Source: Brugia malayi (Eukaryota; Nematoda; Chromadorea; Rhabditida; Onchocercidae). From it: 64,000 nucleotides of DNA. Shown here piece after piece: positions 52,393 through 64,000 of this stretch; within the stretch, counting starts at the first letter, position 1; every line of letters begins with the position of its first letter. Location: positions 12,396,001-12,460,000 of the forward strand of contig NW_025062478.1 of NCBI RefSeq assembly GCF_000002995.4. The letters are read 5' to 3'. The position numbers were made by a program, and so were the translations under genes. Under the pieces are notes generated by a model. That model saw nothing but the letters and a program-made list of their open reading frames with translations. It did not search any database and was not told the origin of the DNA.

Positions 52393-52832
52393 TGCTATAA
52401 TAAAGTTTACCAAAAATTATAATTTCAAAACCATTTATAGGAAAAAACATCCCGAGCATTCCTCGCACTTGCAGTATACAACTGAAAAAATTCAGAAAAA
52501 ACGAATCAAGACTGTCATGAAAAAAATCTTTTAAAAATAATACATTATAACCACTTCTAAAACGATGCAGCTTTCGGCGTATTTGACTGATGTTTCATGA
52601 CCTGAAACATCAGTCAAATAAAGTAATTAGTAAATAATGACTCTAATCATCTTAGAATTGGTAAATAACGCCCGCTCTACAAGTAAATTTTGCAGAATTC
52701 CAACAGGTAAAATCACTTACCTATTATTTAACATAATTATTTCTTCTTATTCCTCAATTAATGAGACCTCCGACATCGTCAAATTCTAAACTATGTTTTT
52801 ATAGAATGAAATAATTTGAGAATGTATGCAAA
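52393..52832. promoter_or_regulatory. probable divergent promoter of the REEP gene and the orphan ORF
   Basis: This is 440 bases between the minus-strand REEP start and the plus-strand ORF at 52833. It contains a perfect inverted repeat (listed separately). The promoter role is inferred from gene layout only. Confidence 0.35.
52580..52620. repeat. perfect 18-bp inverted repeat with 5-base loop
   Basis: The arms TATTTGACTGATGTTTCA (52580-52597) and its exact reverse complement (52603-52620) flank TGACC. It lies 188 bases 5' of the REEP start codon. It could act as a dyad protein-binding site or an RNA hairpin in the 5' leader. Confidence 0.9.
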
Positions 52833-53192
52833 ATGTGGGCGCGAAATTCAAAGCTAACATTCCTAAGGAAATTATCCGAGCATATGCTTCGCATCCCAAT
52901 ATCATTTCAAAAACATATCTCTGAAGAGGAAACAAGGGCTAATAAAGAGATTAATTTATATGTGAAATGTCTGGATTTCCTCTTATGTTCGAGAAACTCA
53001 TCTAATAGCTCTCATTCCCATAAAAACTGTACTTCAATCACTTTCATCAATCTGCAGTTATTGCAAAAGAAAACAAAAATGCGCTCTCATAGTCCTACTA
53101 TCTTGTTGGACACGGTCGTTGACCTTATAGCTACCATAGATAATATCCATCAAAATAATATTTGTCACTACTGCTTACATGTTAGCTTCTAG
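52833..53192 (+). CDS. possible single-exon gene, 119 residues, function unknown
   Basis: An uninterrupted frame from ATG 52833 to TAG lies head-to-head with the REEP gene. The base composition is less AT-rich than its surroundings, and codon use is mixed rather than A/T-saturated as in chance frames nearby. The N-terminus is basic and amphipathic (MWARNSKLTFLRKLSEHMLR), as in mitochondrial presequences. A helical segment follows (SFQKHISEEETRANKEINLY), then a Ser/His-rich linker and a final helix (TILLDTVVDLIATIDNIH). I do not recognise a family. It may be a chance frame; no Kozak-like or splice evidence settles this. Confidence 0.4.
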   Translation: MWARNSKLTFLRKLSEHMLRIPISFQKHISEEETRANKEINLYVKCLDFLLCSRNSSNSSHSHKNCTSITFINLQLLQKKTKMRSHSPTILLDTVVDLIATIDNIHQNNICHYCLHVSF

Positions 53193-53825
53193 AAGTTGCA
53201 AACTACTCAGCTAACATACTCTTTCATTTACACAATTGATACTCTTACAGCATAATTTATCACTTGTCATTAAAGTAAACCGCTTTCACTCCAAGTTCAT
53301 AATTTAAACAGTAATAAAAAAAAAAAAAAAAACCTGCATTAAACATATGGAGAAGTGACAATTTGAAAAATTTCTTTCTCTCGCATTTATCAGGCCAATA
53401 TGAACAGAGGTTATCTTAACTTGAGATCCCACTAAACTTGCTCACAACAGAACCCACAACACAGAGATCTTTCAACTGTTAGTACACACACCTTTCGCTT
53501 GATTCAATCCTCATACAAAATCTCTTCCAAACAATTAATGTCACAGCAAAGACATCAGAACTGGTTATTAAGTGACAGCAATACACCAGCATACATTACT
53601 GAAGCAGAAAGCATGATAAAATAGCTAATTCGTTTGGTTGTGAACAGCAGCTAGACACGAATTGAATCGTCAAACAACAGCTAACCTAACCATCCCACTG
53701 TACAGATACCAGCATGCTTACGATGAACAACGAGCTGTTAAGTTGAAAACAACAACAATCAATAATCGACAACCACCATAAATGTGGATATCGAAGGGAA
53801 CGAAAGCATTTATGTATATGTCCTC

Positions 53826-53876
53826 ACATACACACACACACATACACACACACACACATACATACACACACATATA
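53826..53876. repeat. CA/CATA microsatellite
   Basis: CA dinucleotide runs are interrupted by ATA. They account for a Cys/Val/Tyr-rich minus-strand open frame across 53718-54110, which is therefore not a gene. A second tract of CATACA units lies at about 54016-54076. Confidence 0.85.
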
Positions 53877-54043
53877 TAATACACAAGCCATCATCAGAAA
53901 TGCATTATGCAATATGCATACATAATAGAAGCAAGTAGACATCAACGACAGCAGAGGAAAGATGACAAAATCATTCCTCCACCCTCTGCCGATATTATTA
54001 TCTATAAATTTATAACAGATACATATACAAACATACATGCACA

Positions 54044-54076
<33 letters not shown>

Positions 54077-55363
54077 GACGTTTGAGTACTAGTATCGTGT
54101 TGGTGTACATTAATGACTGAGTACAACGAACTTAGGTAGTTTATCACCTGATTATCCGAGATCGAATGTTTATTAATTTCTCATTAATAGACAGTAAATG
54201 ACCGTGTGTCTCTCAGATGACAACGCAAAAAATACTAGCAAAAATTAATGTTATCGAAGAATTTCACTCACAATTTCCTATAATACATTTGGCTAAAATT
54301 CGAAAATGACAAACCTCTAATCATTATAATAAACATATCTAATAATTGATGTTGTTAATATTCGCACACACACACACACCTGTTTTATGTTTTATTGCAC
54401 AATTGTTTTCGATTTGATGTTTATCATCCTTGTGAATTGTTTTCGGTGTGAAATTGTTTATATCAAATCTCCCTCTCCTCTTTTTCTGCTGTTTGTCTCC
54501 TTCTTCTCCTTCTTGTGATGAATTTTGAAATTTAAAAAATTATGTTTCGATATGTATATAAAGTATACTTTATGCAAATATACAAAGAAATACTTTTAAT
54601 GCTTTTCTTTAGAAACTTCCTCCTCTACTCTCCCTTACTACTTATCTATGTTTGTTGTGAAGTGTCGCGAACCTCGAATTATAAATAATACCTCTGATTG
54701 TAGTGATTATAAATTATAAACTAAGATTACGGTTTCATAAACTAAGCGTAACTGACGTCAACTATTTTTTTCCACGATTAACGTAGCACTACTATTGTTA
54801 CTACATCAGTTCAACTGAACTGCTTACTGAAATACCCAAAGTAAGCCTTTAAAATTCTTGTTTGTTGCTGAACATCGACATACCTTTAAAGACAACAACA
54901 AAGAAATCACAACATTCAGTGATCATCCAAAAGCAGAGAATTCTGGAATGTCTTGATGCTGAGTACATTTATTACAGATATTCAAAAGTTGAATTACTTA
55001 ACTGCAGACTTAGAGACTACCATATGATTACGATTTTAAAAAGAATGTCTTTGTTGACAATTTTGCAATCGCACGTAATTAAAAAATCCCTATAGCACTA
55101 GTTACATTCGATCAAGAAGAATGACCGAGAATGGAAGGTAACGGTTGAGGCTATCAAAAGAATACTTCGATAATTAGAAGCTGTGGGTGGGAATCTAGGA
55201 AACCAAATATCGATATCGAAACTACAACTGAAAATAAATTACTAACCTGAATTCTGTACAGGATTTATCAACTCAAAGAAGAACAAGAATTATAGTCAGT
55301 TGCCAGAAATTGAGACAATTCTTAATGATTCAACGAAATGAAATCACAAAGAGCTAATCCTTC

Positions 55364-55402
55364 GAAAACAAAACAAAAAACAAAACAAAACAAAACAAAA
55401 CA
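55364..55402. repeat. AAAAC pentanucleotide repeat
   Basis: About seven copies of AAAAC/CAAAA occur in tandem, in the gap between the orphan ORF and the formin 3' end. Confidence 0.85.
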
Positions 55403-56900
55403 ACTTACTGGAAAATCCGAGAAGGAGAGAAATTATGAATAAATAAATATATACGACATATTACAAGGAAGGAACTTCGACTTCGCAATAACGACCCCAA
55501 AGGCATATGACTACAAAACGGATGCGAACTGGAAAAAGTTACTAAAACAAAATGCGCACTTGCGCACTTTTTAATGAATACCATTGGGATATGATTGTCA
55601 AATGTATGCTAATATCAATCTAAGAATAGGACGATAAAGGAAAATAATGTCTGCCTAAACTGTCTTCAATTAGAACATTTGACAACAAACATATATGTTT
55701 CCTTCTGTTGCAAAGATCTTTATAAATACGGTGCTGTGTCACACTAAATATATAGGAATCATGAACGATCTCTTGAAACAATCAAGGTATCAGAAAAATA
55801 GAAGCGATTTTATAATGTGTCAAAGCAATTTGTTTAAATTTATAAGATATAAATCTACAGGCTAAGATCGTATTATCTGGATGTATAAAAAGACTTATCG
55901 AGGAAGGAATTAGTCACCTGAACTACGTATTGAAGCTCGAGAATCGACTAACGGAACATAGTAGGAATGTACAAAGACAATAACAATTTCATCAAGAAGA
56001 AATAAAGAGGAGGAGAAATTTGAGCAGATAATTGATATTTTTAATTTAATAGTTGATGATAAAGAAACTAAAATAACTGTGTGTATAAGAATGATATAGA
56101 CTTAGCTCTTCAGCAGCTAAGCTAGAAGTACGCAAGTAGAAAGCTGACCCACCAACAGCAACCATCCTAATCAGTAAATTTACTTCAATTATCACTACCC
56201 ACACAAAGTGACGACTCGAGATTATATATATATATATACTTTATATAAACATGCGAAGAAATATTGCTCCTTCAGATACTTCTTTTCCTTTCTCTTATGA
56301 CTTATAATACCTCATGTACGTTAATAAATTCGCCGAAGTACTTCTCTGTTATGCTACGTTAAATACTTCTGCTGTATATACTACAGCATCGAATCGATAT
56401 ATTCCAGAGTCAATAAATAAATGTCCTTCTTAGAGACCATTAGCCCTTACAAAATTTTGCTGTGTTAGAGCAAATCTCCCTAAAGAACAAATTCTTCACA
56501 CACATTATCAAATGAAAATGACTTCTTCCTCGCTCCACAAAAGAGGAAACTAAAAAAAGAATCCAAAGAAACGAAATAGAAGGATTTCTTTGTTTCAATA
56601 GAACAAATTCCGGATGCAAGAAACTATTCCTGATTTTAATTTTGACAAAAAATATGCATATATATACATAGAAATAAATTGACTTCATGAGCGAGATGCA
56701 TATAATAATAGAAGCATGAAACATGTATCCAAATATACACTAGACATTATCAGAGATTCAATCTATTTTTTCCAAAAGTTCTAACAGAACGTTTAGATTG
56801 GCATTGAATCCAAAGCGATCCTAATAACATGTGTACGGTATAAAAAGATGTTTATATATATATAAACGCCTTAATGAGATCATGGCAGTAGGTGACCTTA

Positions 56901-56924
56901 GCTCGCTGGAAGTCTCCAGTGAGC
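56901..56924. repeat. 10-bp GC-rich hairpin
   Basis: The arms GCTCGCTGGA and TCCAGTGAGC pair with one G-T wobble around the loop AGTC. It lies about 600 bases 3' of the formin stop codon. It does not match the histone 3' stem-loop consensus, and its function is unknown. Confidence 0.6.
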
Positions 56925-57528
56925 ATGACTAATTTACAAATTTTGAATGTCGCATATAAAGAGAAATCCAAATTTCAAACTGGAATTTCATTCTGAATCA
57001 ATTAAAATGAATACGATATAATTTTACGATATGAGATCACTACATACAGTCTGTATGAGAAAGCAGACACAAATCAGAAGTGAAGATAATAGTGAATGTA
57101 TCAGTTAAAAGAAGTTATAGCTATGTTATTACAGTAGCGGTTAAGGTAATATGATGCCTGAAAGACTTGAAAGTAGAGTTTGTTAATTCAGCAAGCTAAG
57201 TCGCTTATTTAACTTCAATTATACTGCATACAGACGAGAACAAGAACCGGTCATAGGAAATTAAAGCGAATGAAAAATGAGAAATACAACAGAGACGAAT
57301 AAATCAGTTTAGAATATATAGTTGCTTCATAATATTATGTCTTTGTTTATTGGCTATCAGTTTAGTGGCACTAGCTAGATGAAGGTCTGGAAGTCCGACC
57401 TTTACACACCTGTTTTATTATCTAGTGGCGACCTCTATTACAAATGGTAATTTGATAAAGTCCTGAGAAACATTTGAAATAAGAATGACAAAACAGTGTG
57501 AAACTAGATAATATTTTGAAATTTATTT

Positions 57529-60500
57529 CTAACGGCACTCATTTGAATTAATTATGTTAATGAGATCCTTCACATTTGGAGGTTCAAAAGTTCGAATTCG
57601 ATCACCTCTTCGACGTCTACTTCCGCGAACAGCGGTATCATGACCAGCACTAACACGCTGCTTCTGCATTCGTTGGGTACGAGCAGCACGTGCTTCTGCT
57701 TTCTGAAATTCTGATACATGGTAAAGTAGTCGACATATCATACATTACAAACGCAAAGTGAGTAACTGAAATATCAAATAACTGGGACCGAAAAAGCCAA
57801 ATAACTGGTTGTAATGGATCGTAGTATCCAATTAAGCCCATTAAAAATCCTAGCTACTAAGAAGTAACTGATAGAACAAACCAACCAGTAAATAATTTTG
57901 ACAATTTTCGAAAAACCTAAATAATAAATCAAAAAAGTTCAGGATAATAAACTTCAAACCAACATTAAGCGAGTCCTGGAAAAGTCTAACAGCCTGGCTC
58001 AGAGTTTCAATGATATTTTCCAAACTCAACTGCGAAGCACAATAATATTCTTTCAAGCAAATCTCATTATGACGTACTTTTTTGATAGATCGCGCTAATT
58101 GTCCACATTTTGCTGTGGAATCCTGCAAGAAATAATGAGATGCTCTCAAAAAATTTCAGTCTGACCTTTGTCAAGTTCTTCCACTAATTTTGGAGAATAT
58201 TGGGAGGGGGTGTAATCGTAGAACCAGAGTAAAATTTTCATATGAAATCTGAATACCATGATGATGGGAGAATAATGCACATAAAGTTCACGATCGCCAC
58301 ATTCTTGCAGACTTTTTAAAGACATTTCCAAAGAATGGCGAAGTGATGCTTCTGATTTCTCCAAGTCGTCAATAGAGTATTTCCTGCAAACATATACCCC
58401 TTACTAGAAGATATATCTTGAACAATGAAGGATGGAAGGACTGCATTATTTCAAACAAGTCAGACACATTATTTGAGAAATATTATTCTAATGATGTTAC
58501 GTATAACAAGTTATCCTCACTTGGAAAAAAAATTTTTCCATTCCTTCCTAGTTTTTTTAACGATACATAGTTTTCACATACTGTGATCAATGTTTCCGAG
58601 AATAGTGATTCAAGTTATATACAGCACTAACTTTGCAGGTTCCAAAAAATCTAGGACTTTCACAACAGCTCGCAAATTTTCATCAGCATATTCCGCCAAA
58701 ACATCAACAAGACGTGTATTAGCTGCCGCACCACTTCCTTTTGTGTTCAGAGCAGACAACAATGATGACAATGCAAATCCAGAAGCACCGGCCGCGAAAG
58801 TTGACTGAAATATTCAAATTACTTAGACAAAACAAATTTTAAATAAATTTACTCTGTGAAATTCATCATTATATTTGGTCAGAACTACACTTCATTGTGC
58901 TAAGCATAGCTCAAATTGCTGGTGATCTAGTTGACTTCTAGATTGATAAGGAAAATTTTTAAGAATTTTTCTTATTTTTCTTTTTAAGAAAAATTTTTAA
59001 TAAGATTAATAAGAAGCGTTTTGATATTTAATAGCGCAAGAAAATGGATATTACAATTAAAGATGCTAAATAATCAGACACTGAGCTAGTAATCTGATAT
59101 CGTTTAATTAAAAAACCAAAACAAATAAAAATTTAATCACAACTTAATTTGATATGACATATGAGCGAAATGAATATACAAAGTTTAACAAGAAATGGGA
59201 TCAAAGCAAAAATAGCATAGAGACAAATGCAAATAATTCAAATATATATATATATGGCACTGAATTGAGTAAAATGAAGTAGGGAAATGTGCAATTCTTG
59301 GATATCCAAGATAATCTATAACTACAAATTTACTTCCCAATCTATTTTTTCTCCATCACGGAGTCACAATAACTTAATTATAATTAAAGTAATTGCTAAT
59401 TATAAAATAGGACCAACTTGATTCAAGAAATTTCCATAGTGCAAGCAGCGATGAAAAAAGGCGTTGATGGAGGCAGAGTTGTAAAGTTCACCAGTTGCAG
59501 TCAAAAGAAGACGGGTGCAATCAAGCTGTCGTGCAAGCTATAAATGAAATTTTTTCGAAAAAGACTTGTTAATTTGAGTTTTTAAATTCGAATATACGAA
59601 AACAATTCTTTTCATTTTTCTTCTCAATTACAGATTTACCATGCCATTAAAATAATATCATTTATTGTATATCAGCATATTAGACATCACATAAACAAAC
59701 CCACATCGTTCACTATATTGTCAGAAAGAACTTTCAATTCGATACGCAGCTTCAATAGTGGTTTTCGAGCAGCTAAGAAGCAAAATAGTTCGGCATCTTT
59801 CAAATTATCAGGGGTCTTCATTTTTGCAAAATATGTGAACTGCAAAACAATTTAAACCAATGGCATTATAGAAGAGTGTATCATACGTAATGAAAGGGAA
59901 CATGAAATCTTCTAGGCTGTATTATTCAACATCAAACAATAGACGACACATCTAGTAACACCCCAACATAAGTTTGACTTTGAAATATATTTTTTTCACT
60001 TAATGCTACTGAAATTGTACAATTTTAACTTTTTGCCATATGCCTATCTCTCGATTCATGTAGTTGTTAAGAAAAACGAATTGTAGCATAACTAAAATAA
60101 GTCGTCCACTTCTCTGCCCAAAATTTTTATTTTGATTCCAAAATATCTATACCACTATTACAGCACAATCCTATTGAAAAAATTCAAATTTATAAAAAGA
60201 AAGTTGACCTCTTCGGGTGATGGGAAGTGTTTAAGAAGAGAAGCCAAATAGTCGTGAGAAAGATTACTAATTTCAAGAGATTCCATTTTTTGTATCAACT
60301 GTTCCAGTGTAAGTGGACGGAATCTAAATTACCTATATTAGCAATTTTTAAGATCGCTTATCCTAACAATTAACTCAAATGTCTTTTTCTTGAATGAGCT
60401 GTATGTTAGGTTAAGCTTAAAGTGGTAAAGCTTGTTTAACAAACGAACATTCGTGATGCACAAAAATTCTGTTAACAATTGCATACATTAACAAAGGACA

Positions 60501-63500
60501 AATTTCTAAGATTTGAATATAGCTACTAGGTTATACTATAAGGAAAGCAAATTTTCTGAATTTAAAAATTAATTACCGTGCAAGGACGATACCCAAATTG
60601 AGCGCCCGCTTTTCCGTAAGACCACCAATTGCTTCAGCTCCTTTTTTATGATCACTGATATTTCGTATTCGCTGTTGGGTCGTGGTAGTACGAAAATTGC
60701 ATGCATGTGTCCGCTCAAAAACTTTTTCCAGCTGCAAATGTATTTTAGAAATCATTTACCGCTAAGAATTCAAAGAAAAGAGATAGCACACATAGCAATA
60801 TTTGCCTCATAATACTGCCCTTTTCTTTCTCAAAGATAATCCCGCTAAAGTGAATCTTAGCTAAATCCCACTCACCATTTTATTTGTTTTTGTATCTAAG
60901 AATGAACTAACTGTTTCGCCAAGCTCACGTTTCCAGTGATTTCTTGAAACTTTTCAAAAAGAAATCACATCTGATAGGACAAAACAGATTCTGATGGTAA
61001 TTTTTTGTCTTTTTTTTTTTTTACTAGAAATATTTTCTATGCTTATTTGATGAATTTAGCATCTCAATTCTACTAACTCGCTCGCGTTCTTGCTGATTAA
61101 ATTCTGCATAAATGCCACTTTGATCACTCCAAATGGTCGGTCTGGTCACTACCATCTCCGGCTTCACTGCCTCCCATGCAACTGTATTAGTCGCACATGC
61201 CTTCCTTGAAAATATATAAAATTTACAGCAAGAATTATAAGCTGTCATTACGAATATTATGGTAATATTCTGCAAATATGCTTATTTTTGTTATCACTTG
61301 GTGAAGTTGCATCTCAACCTCCATCCTAATTTCAATGTAACTAAATTTCTGTTACAGTTTTGATTGAATTTGTATTTTAAAAAAGAAATAAAACGTGGCG
61401 ATCGATTAATCCAATTACGATTTCAACTCTCAAATATTATTAGACTTCCATTACGGATGGCTATAATTTATTTAAATATATTTTTATATAAGATTTATTT
61501 AAATTATGAGAAAGTAGAAAATCACACTAAGACTATCAAATGCTAATATTTAGTGATAATAAAAAAAAAGAAAACATTACTTGTATACGGAAACTGATTT
61601 GACGATAACTGATGATTCAGTAACCGGCGTTTGTCTTACAAGTGAAGTATTCAGAAACTCAGGAGCGGGTGGAGGCAGAGGTGGTGGAGGAGGTATAGAA
61701 GTTAATGGTGGCTTCCCTGTACTGAAATGTATAATTTATTAGGATCTGAAACAAAATGAAATATTTTTTAAATGAGTTTATGTTAAATTTAAACAATTCT
61801 ATATTTTAAGCAACCATTTTTTCTTTATTACTCTTATTAAGGAAAGCATTAGAAAAATTTGCTGCACCAGACTATACGAGCTCGGCTTTTACAAATAAAA
61901 TGACTTCTCAATAGAAATTGATAATGCTGATAATCATTTTGATAAGTGCCCTCCTCATACGATAACGAAACAAAACATATTTCCAAGACAATATAAGATG
62001 AGGTTTAATACTTTAGAAATAAAACAGTGATAAATTCATTGATGTCTGCATAAAATGTTTAATGCACCATGGTTAATTATGCTAAGCGATGACCACTAGT
62101 AATTAAATCCAATTAGAATATGCCAGCTTTTAGGAAATCTAAACTACCTCTATATAATTCTGCTTCAGTCAATTTCTTCATTTACCTTTGTTTCTCAATA
62201 GGCGGCAAACATTGTAGCGACTTTGGTAATTCTTCTAAATTGTGACTTTTTTCCTCATCCTTTTCGTCTAATTTTATGCTAGGAGATACCACAGGAGCTT
62301 CATCATCAATGAATGGAATATTTGTAATTTCGATCTGTCGACTTCCACTGGAGCGTTTCATGCGAGAAGTTGACCGCGGTCGTCTTATTGGCTTAAAAAG
62401 AGCCAATCAAAAATTTACTTGGAATATTTGAGCTGGAACTTTAATATCCTATTTTAGGATTTAATACTAATCTCTAAAGAATATATATAAACCTGTGGCA
62501 TTGGCGAGAATTCATTGAGCACTAAGTTGTCCCGAACATTATTGCTCTTGATAGTATTTTGAGAAGGTAAAGCACCATATGAATCGCTTTCTCCCACTGA
62601 AATTTTATTAATTTAATTTCCAGTAAGCTATACTGTTCCTGGAAAGAACACAGCTAAAGTTACCCTCTTGAGTTTGCACTTCTTCGTTTCGCATGTAACC
62701 TCTTTGAAGATAGTGGAGTACACCGTGAAGTCTCTCGCCACTTGGTTGAATTTTTGAGATAAGCTCTAATATATCCAGCTAAATAAAGATAGCAACTTCA
62801 AAAATGTTTCTAGTTAAAAACTTCACTTAATTTGATATTAGAGAAAAATATAACAATAATCACTTCTTGCAAATAAATAAAAGAGGAAAAAAACAAGACT
62901 CTAACTGATTGGTAGATAACATGGAATAAGCATTCCACCAATTACCTTTCTTCTTTTCATGGATGTATCAAAAAAGAGAAAAATTTTTTTAAATGCTGTT
63001 GTACGGCAAACATTTTGAAATATTACCCCAAAAAAAGCTAATGGTGTCAAATTTTTCAAGACATAAATTTCAAGAGATTCAGTTTCTTAAAAGTATATAA
63101 TAGAAACCTACATAGTATATAATACACTAAAAAAAAAACTTCGATATAAAGATAGGTTTCAATAAAAGTATATAATACACTAAAACTTCGATATAAAGAT
63201 AGGTTTCAAACTATGTAAATTAAAGCAGCACAAATAACATATTTCTCATATCAAAACTTACTGAAATCAAAAAATAAAAAAAGGAATACCAAAATCTCAG
63301 CAGATTTTGAGTACTTCATTTTCACGTATGCCGCCTGGAAGATGTCGATTGGATGACGAGTACCACTGCCCAATAAATTGTCATTGGATTCACTAGCAAA
63401 AAATATTTCCAGTTCTGATTCTATTCCTCGATTTCGTGATTCGATCAGCCTAGGTAGTGCAGTGAATAAGCCCAGTGCTAAAAATCGATCTCCATTAGTA

Positions 63501-63827
63501 TACCAAAAAGCAAGTCAAAATTAAAATCAGATTTCAACGATCGAAAAATAAATCTGAATTAATTAATTGAGCTATAAGTCATCTTAATACTTAACATTCC
63601 AAGACAAAGTTTTTTTTTTTTTTTTCAAATAATAACGAAGTTTGCGTTGCTTCAAAACCTTTCATAGCTTACTTACACATTAAATCCTGTCGTACTAAAC
63701 AGCGCTGCATGTAGTCTTTGCACTGAAGTATAACTCGATTTAAAGAAGCTAAATCTTTTGCCTTTACATCGTCACTGATTGCCTCAGACTGAAGCTCATC
63801 TAAGATGGTCTGCACAGTTCTAGATTC
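57529..63827 (-). CDS. INF2-type (inverted) formin, C-terminal part; 5' end beyond right edge
   Basis: The first visible exon begins at an acceptor at 63827, so the N-terminus is outside the window. In order: the second half of an INF2-like armadillo/DID domain (SLNRVILQCKDYMQRCLV, LFTALPRLIESRNRGIESEL), a dimerisation-like segment (LDILELISKIQPSGERLHGV), and a basic/acidic linker (62180-62560). A short FH1 follows (PPPPPLPPPAP, about 61660-61710), then an FH2 domain starting VAWEAVKPEMV and PTIWSDQSGIYAEF. Later FH2 segments are ERTHACNF, FRPLTLEQLIQKMESLE, ELFCFLAARKPLLKLRIELK, the hallmark LHYGNFLNQ (about 59425) and TRLVDVLAEYADENL (about 58700). The C-terminus has a basic RGSRRRRGDR and ends DLINIINSNECR before TAG (57529-57531). 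FH2 dimers nucleate and elongate actin; INF2-type formins act at ER and tubular epithelia (EXC-6 and INFT-2 in C. elegans). The INF2 assignment comes from the DID match and is less sure than the formin call. Confidence 0.87.
63113..63209. repeat. two-copy tandem duplication in a formin intron
   Basis: A unit starting AGTATATAATACACTAAAA and ending GATATAAAGATAGGTTTCA occurs twice (about 63113-63160 and 63168-63209). The copies differ mainly in the length of an internal A run. Confidence 0.75.
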
Positions 63828-64000
63828 CTGGAAGAATCAGATCTCGATTAAACTGAATCTACAGTTATTTACAGTTATTCCTTTTTTTCATTCAAAGAAA
63901 TGTAATCTTGAGCATCACACAAGATTATATTTCACACAGCGTGCTTGAAAAATCTGAAAAAATAGGAAATAAAAACAAAAAAATTAATAGTATTTAAAAT

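Larger units (their letters stand above)
53193..57528. other. 4.3-kb gap with microsatellites, no convincing gene
   Basis: This contains CA-rich repeats (about 53826-53876, 54016-54076 and 54366-54378), an AAAAC pentanucleotide run (about 55364-55402) and TA runs (56225-56238). Two short GC-rich hairpins occur near its right end. The open frame at 54862-55095 and those on CA repeats lack coding features. Confidence 0.45.

Noticed and set aside
53718..54110. 130-codon minus-strand open frame
   Set aside because: It is generated by CA/CATA microsatellites (Cys-Val-Tyr repeats) and has no coding character.
56901..56924. Histone-type 3' stem-loop
   Set aside because: The stem is 10 bp with an AGTC loop and does not match the 6-bp stem and 4-base loop consensus. 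No histone gene is nearby.

Overview
The window looks like nuclear DNA of a nematode, most likely a clade III spirurid or filarial worm. The signs are strongly AT-rich sequence, small exons separated by introns of about 60 to 900 bases, almost uniform TTTCAG-type splice acceptors, no bacterial-style operons, and a set of nematode-typical protein families. The species assignment is inference. All gene models were spliced by eye from exon phase and GT/AG signals; the kinase, SH2, REEP and small membrane-protein models close in frame through every exon.

Layout. 1-938 (-): 5' end of a ZC3H14/SUT-2/Nab2-type poly(A)-binding protein gene, cut by the window edge. 2621-5489 (-): a tau-tubulin-kinase-like CK1-superfamily kinase. 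5490-11327: a 5.8-kb gap with a fold-back inverted repeat. 11328-22020 (-): a many-exon homologue of EDRF1. 23675-25619 (-): a small protein with a degenerate SH2 domain. 26493-29764 (+): a tandem CCCH zinc-finger protein of the tristetraprolin/OMA type. 31998-41643 (-): a large receptor tyrosine kinase. 41644-45866: an AT-rich gap with microsatellites. 45867-47231 (+): an F-box/LRR-like gene. 48771-50319 (+): a small single-pass membrane protein that I do not recognise. 50792-52392 (-): a REEP5/YOP1-type ER-shaping protein. 52833-53192 (+): a possible single-exon gene. 57529-63827 (-): the 3' part of an INF2-type formin that continues past the right edge.

The genes are not a pathway cluster. 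Two relate to poly(A)/mRNA control (ZC3H14, CCCH), three to tyrosine or serine signalling (TTBK-like kinase, SH2 protein, receptor kinase) and two to ER or actin architecture (REEP5-like, INF2-like formin). The membrane-protein and REEP genes are tail-to-tail, as are the CCCH and receptor-kinase genes. The SH2 and CCCH genes are head-to-head, as are REEP and the orphan ORF.

I found no tRNA, rRNA, CRISPR array, intact transposon or bacterial insertion. The points most worth a second look are the SH2 protein that seems to lack the phosphotyrosine-binding arginine, a hairpin inside a CCCH intron, a perfect 18-bp inverted repeat upstream of the REEP gene, the fold-back in the 5.8-kb gap, and the uncharacterised membrane-protein and orphan genes.
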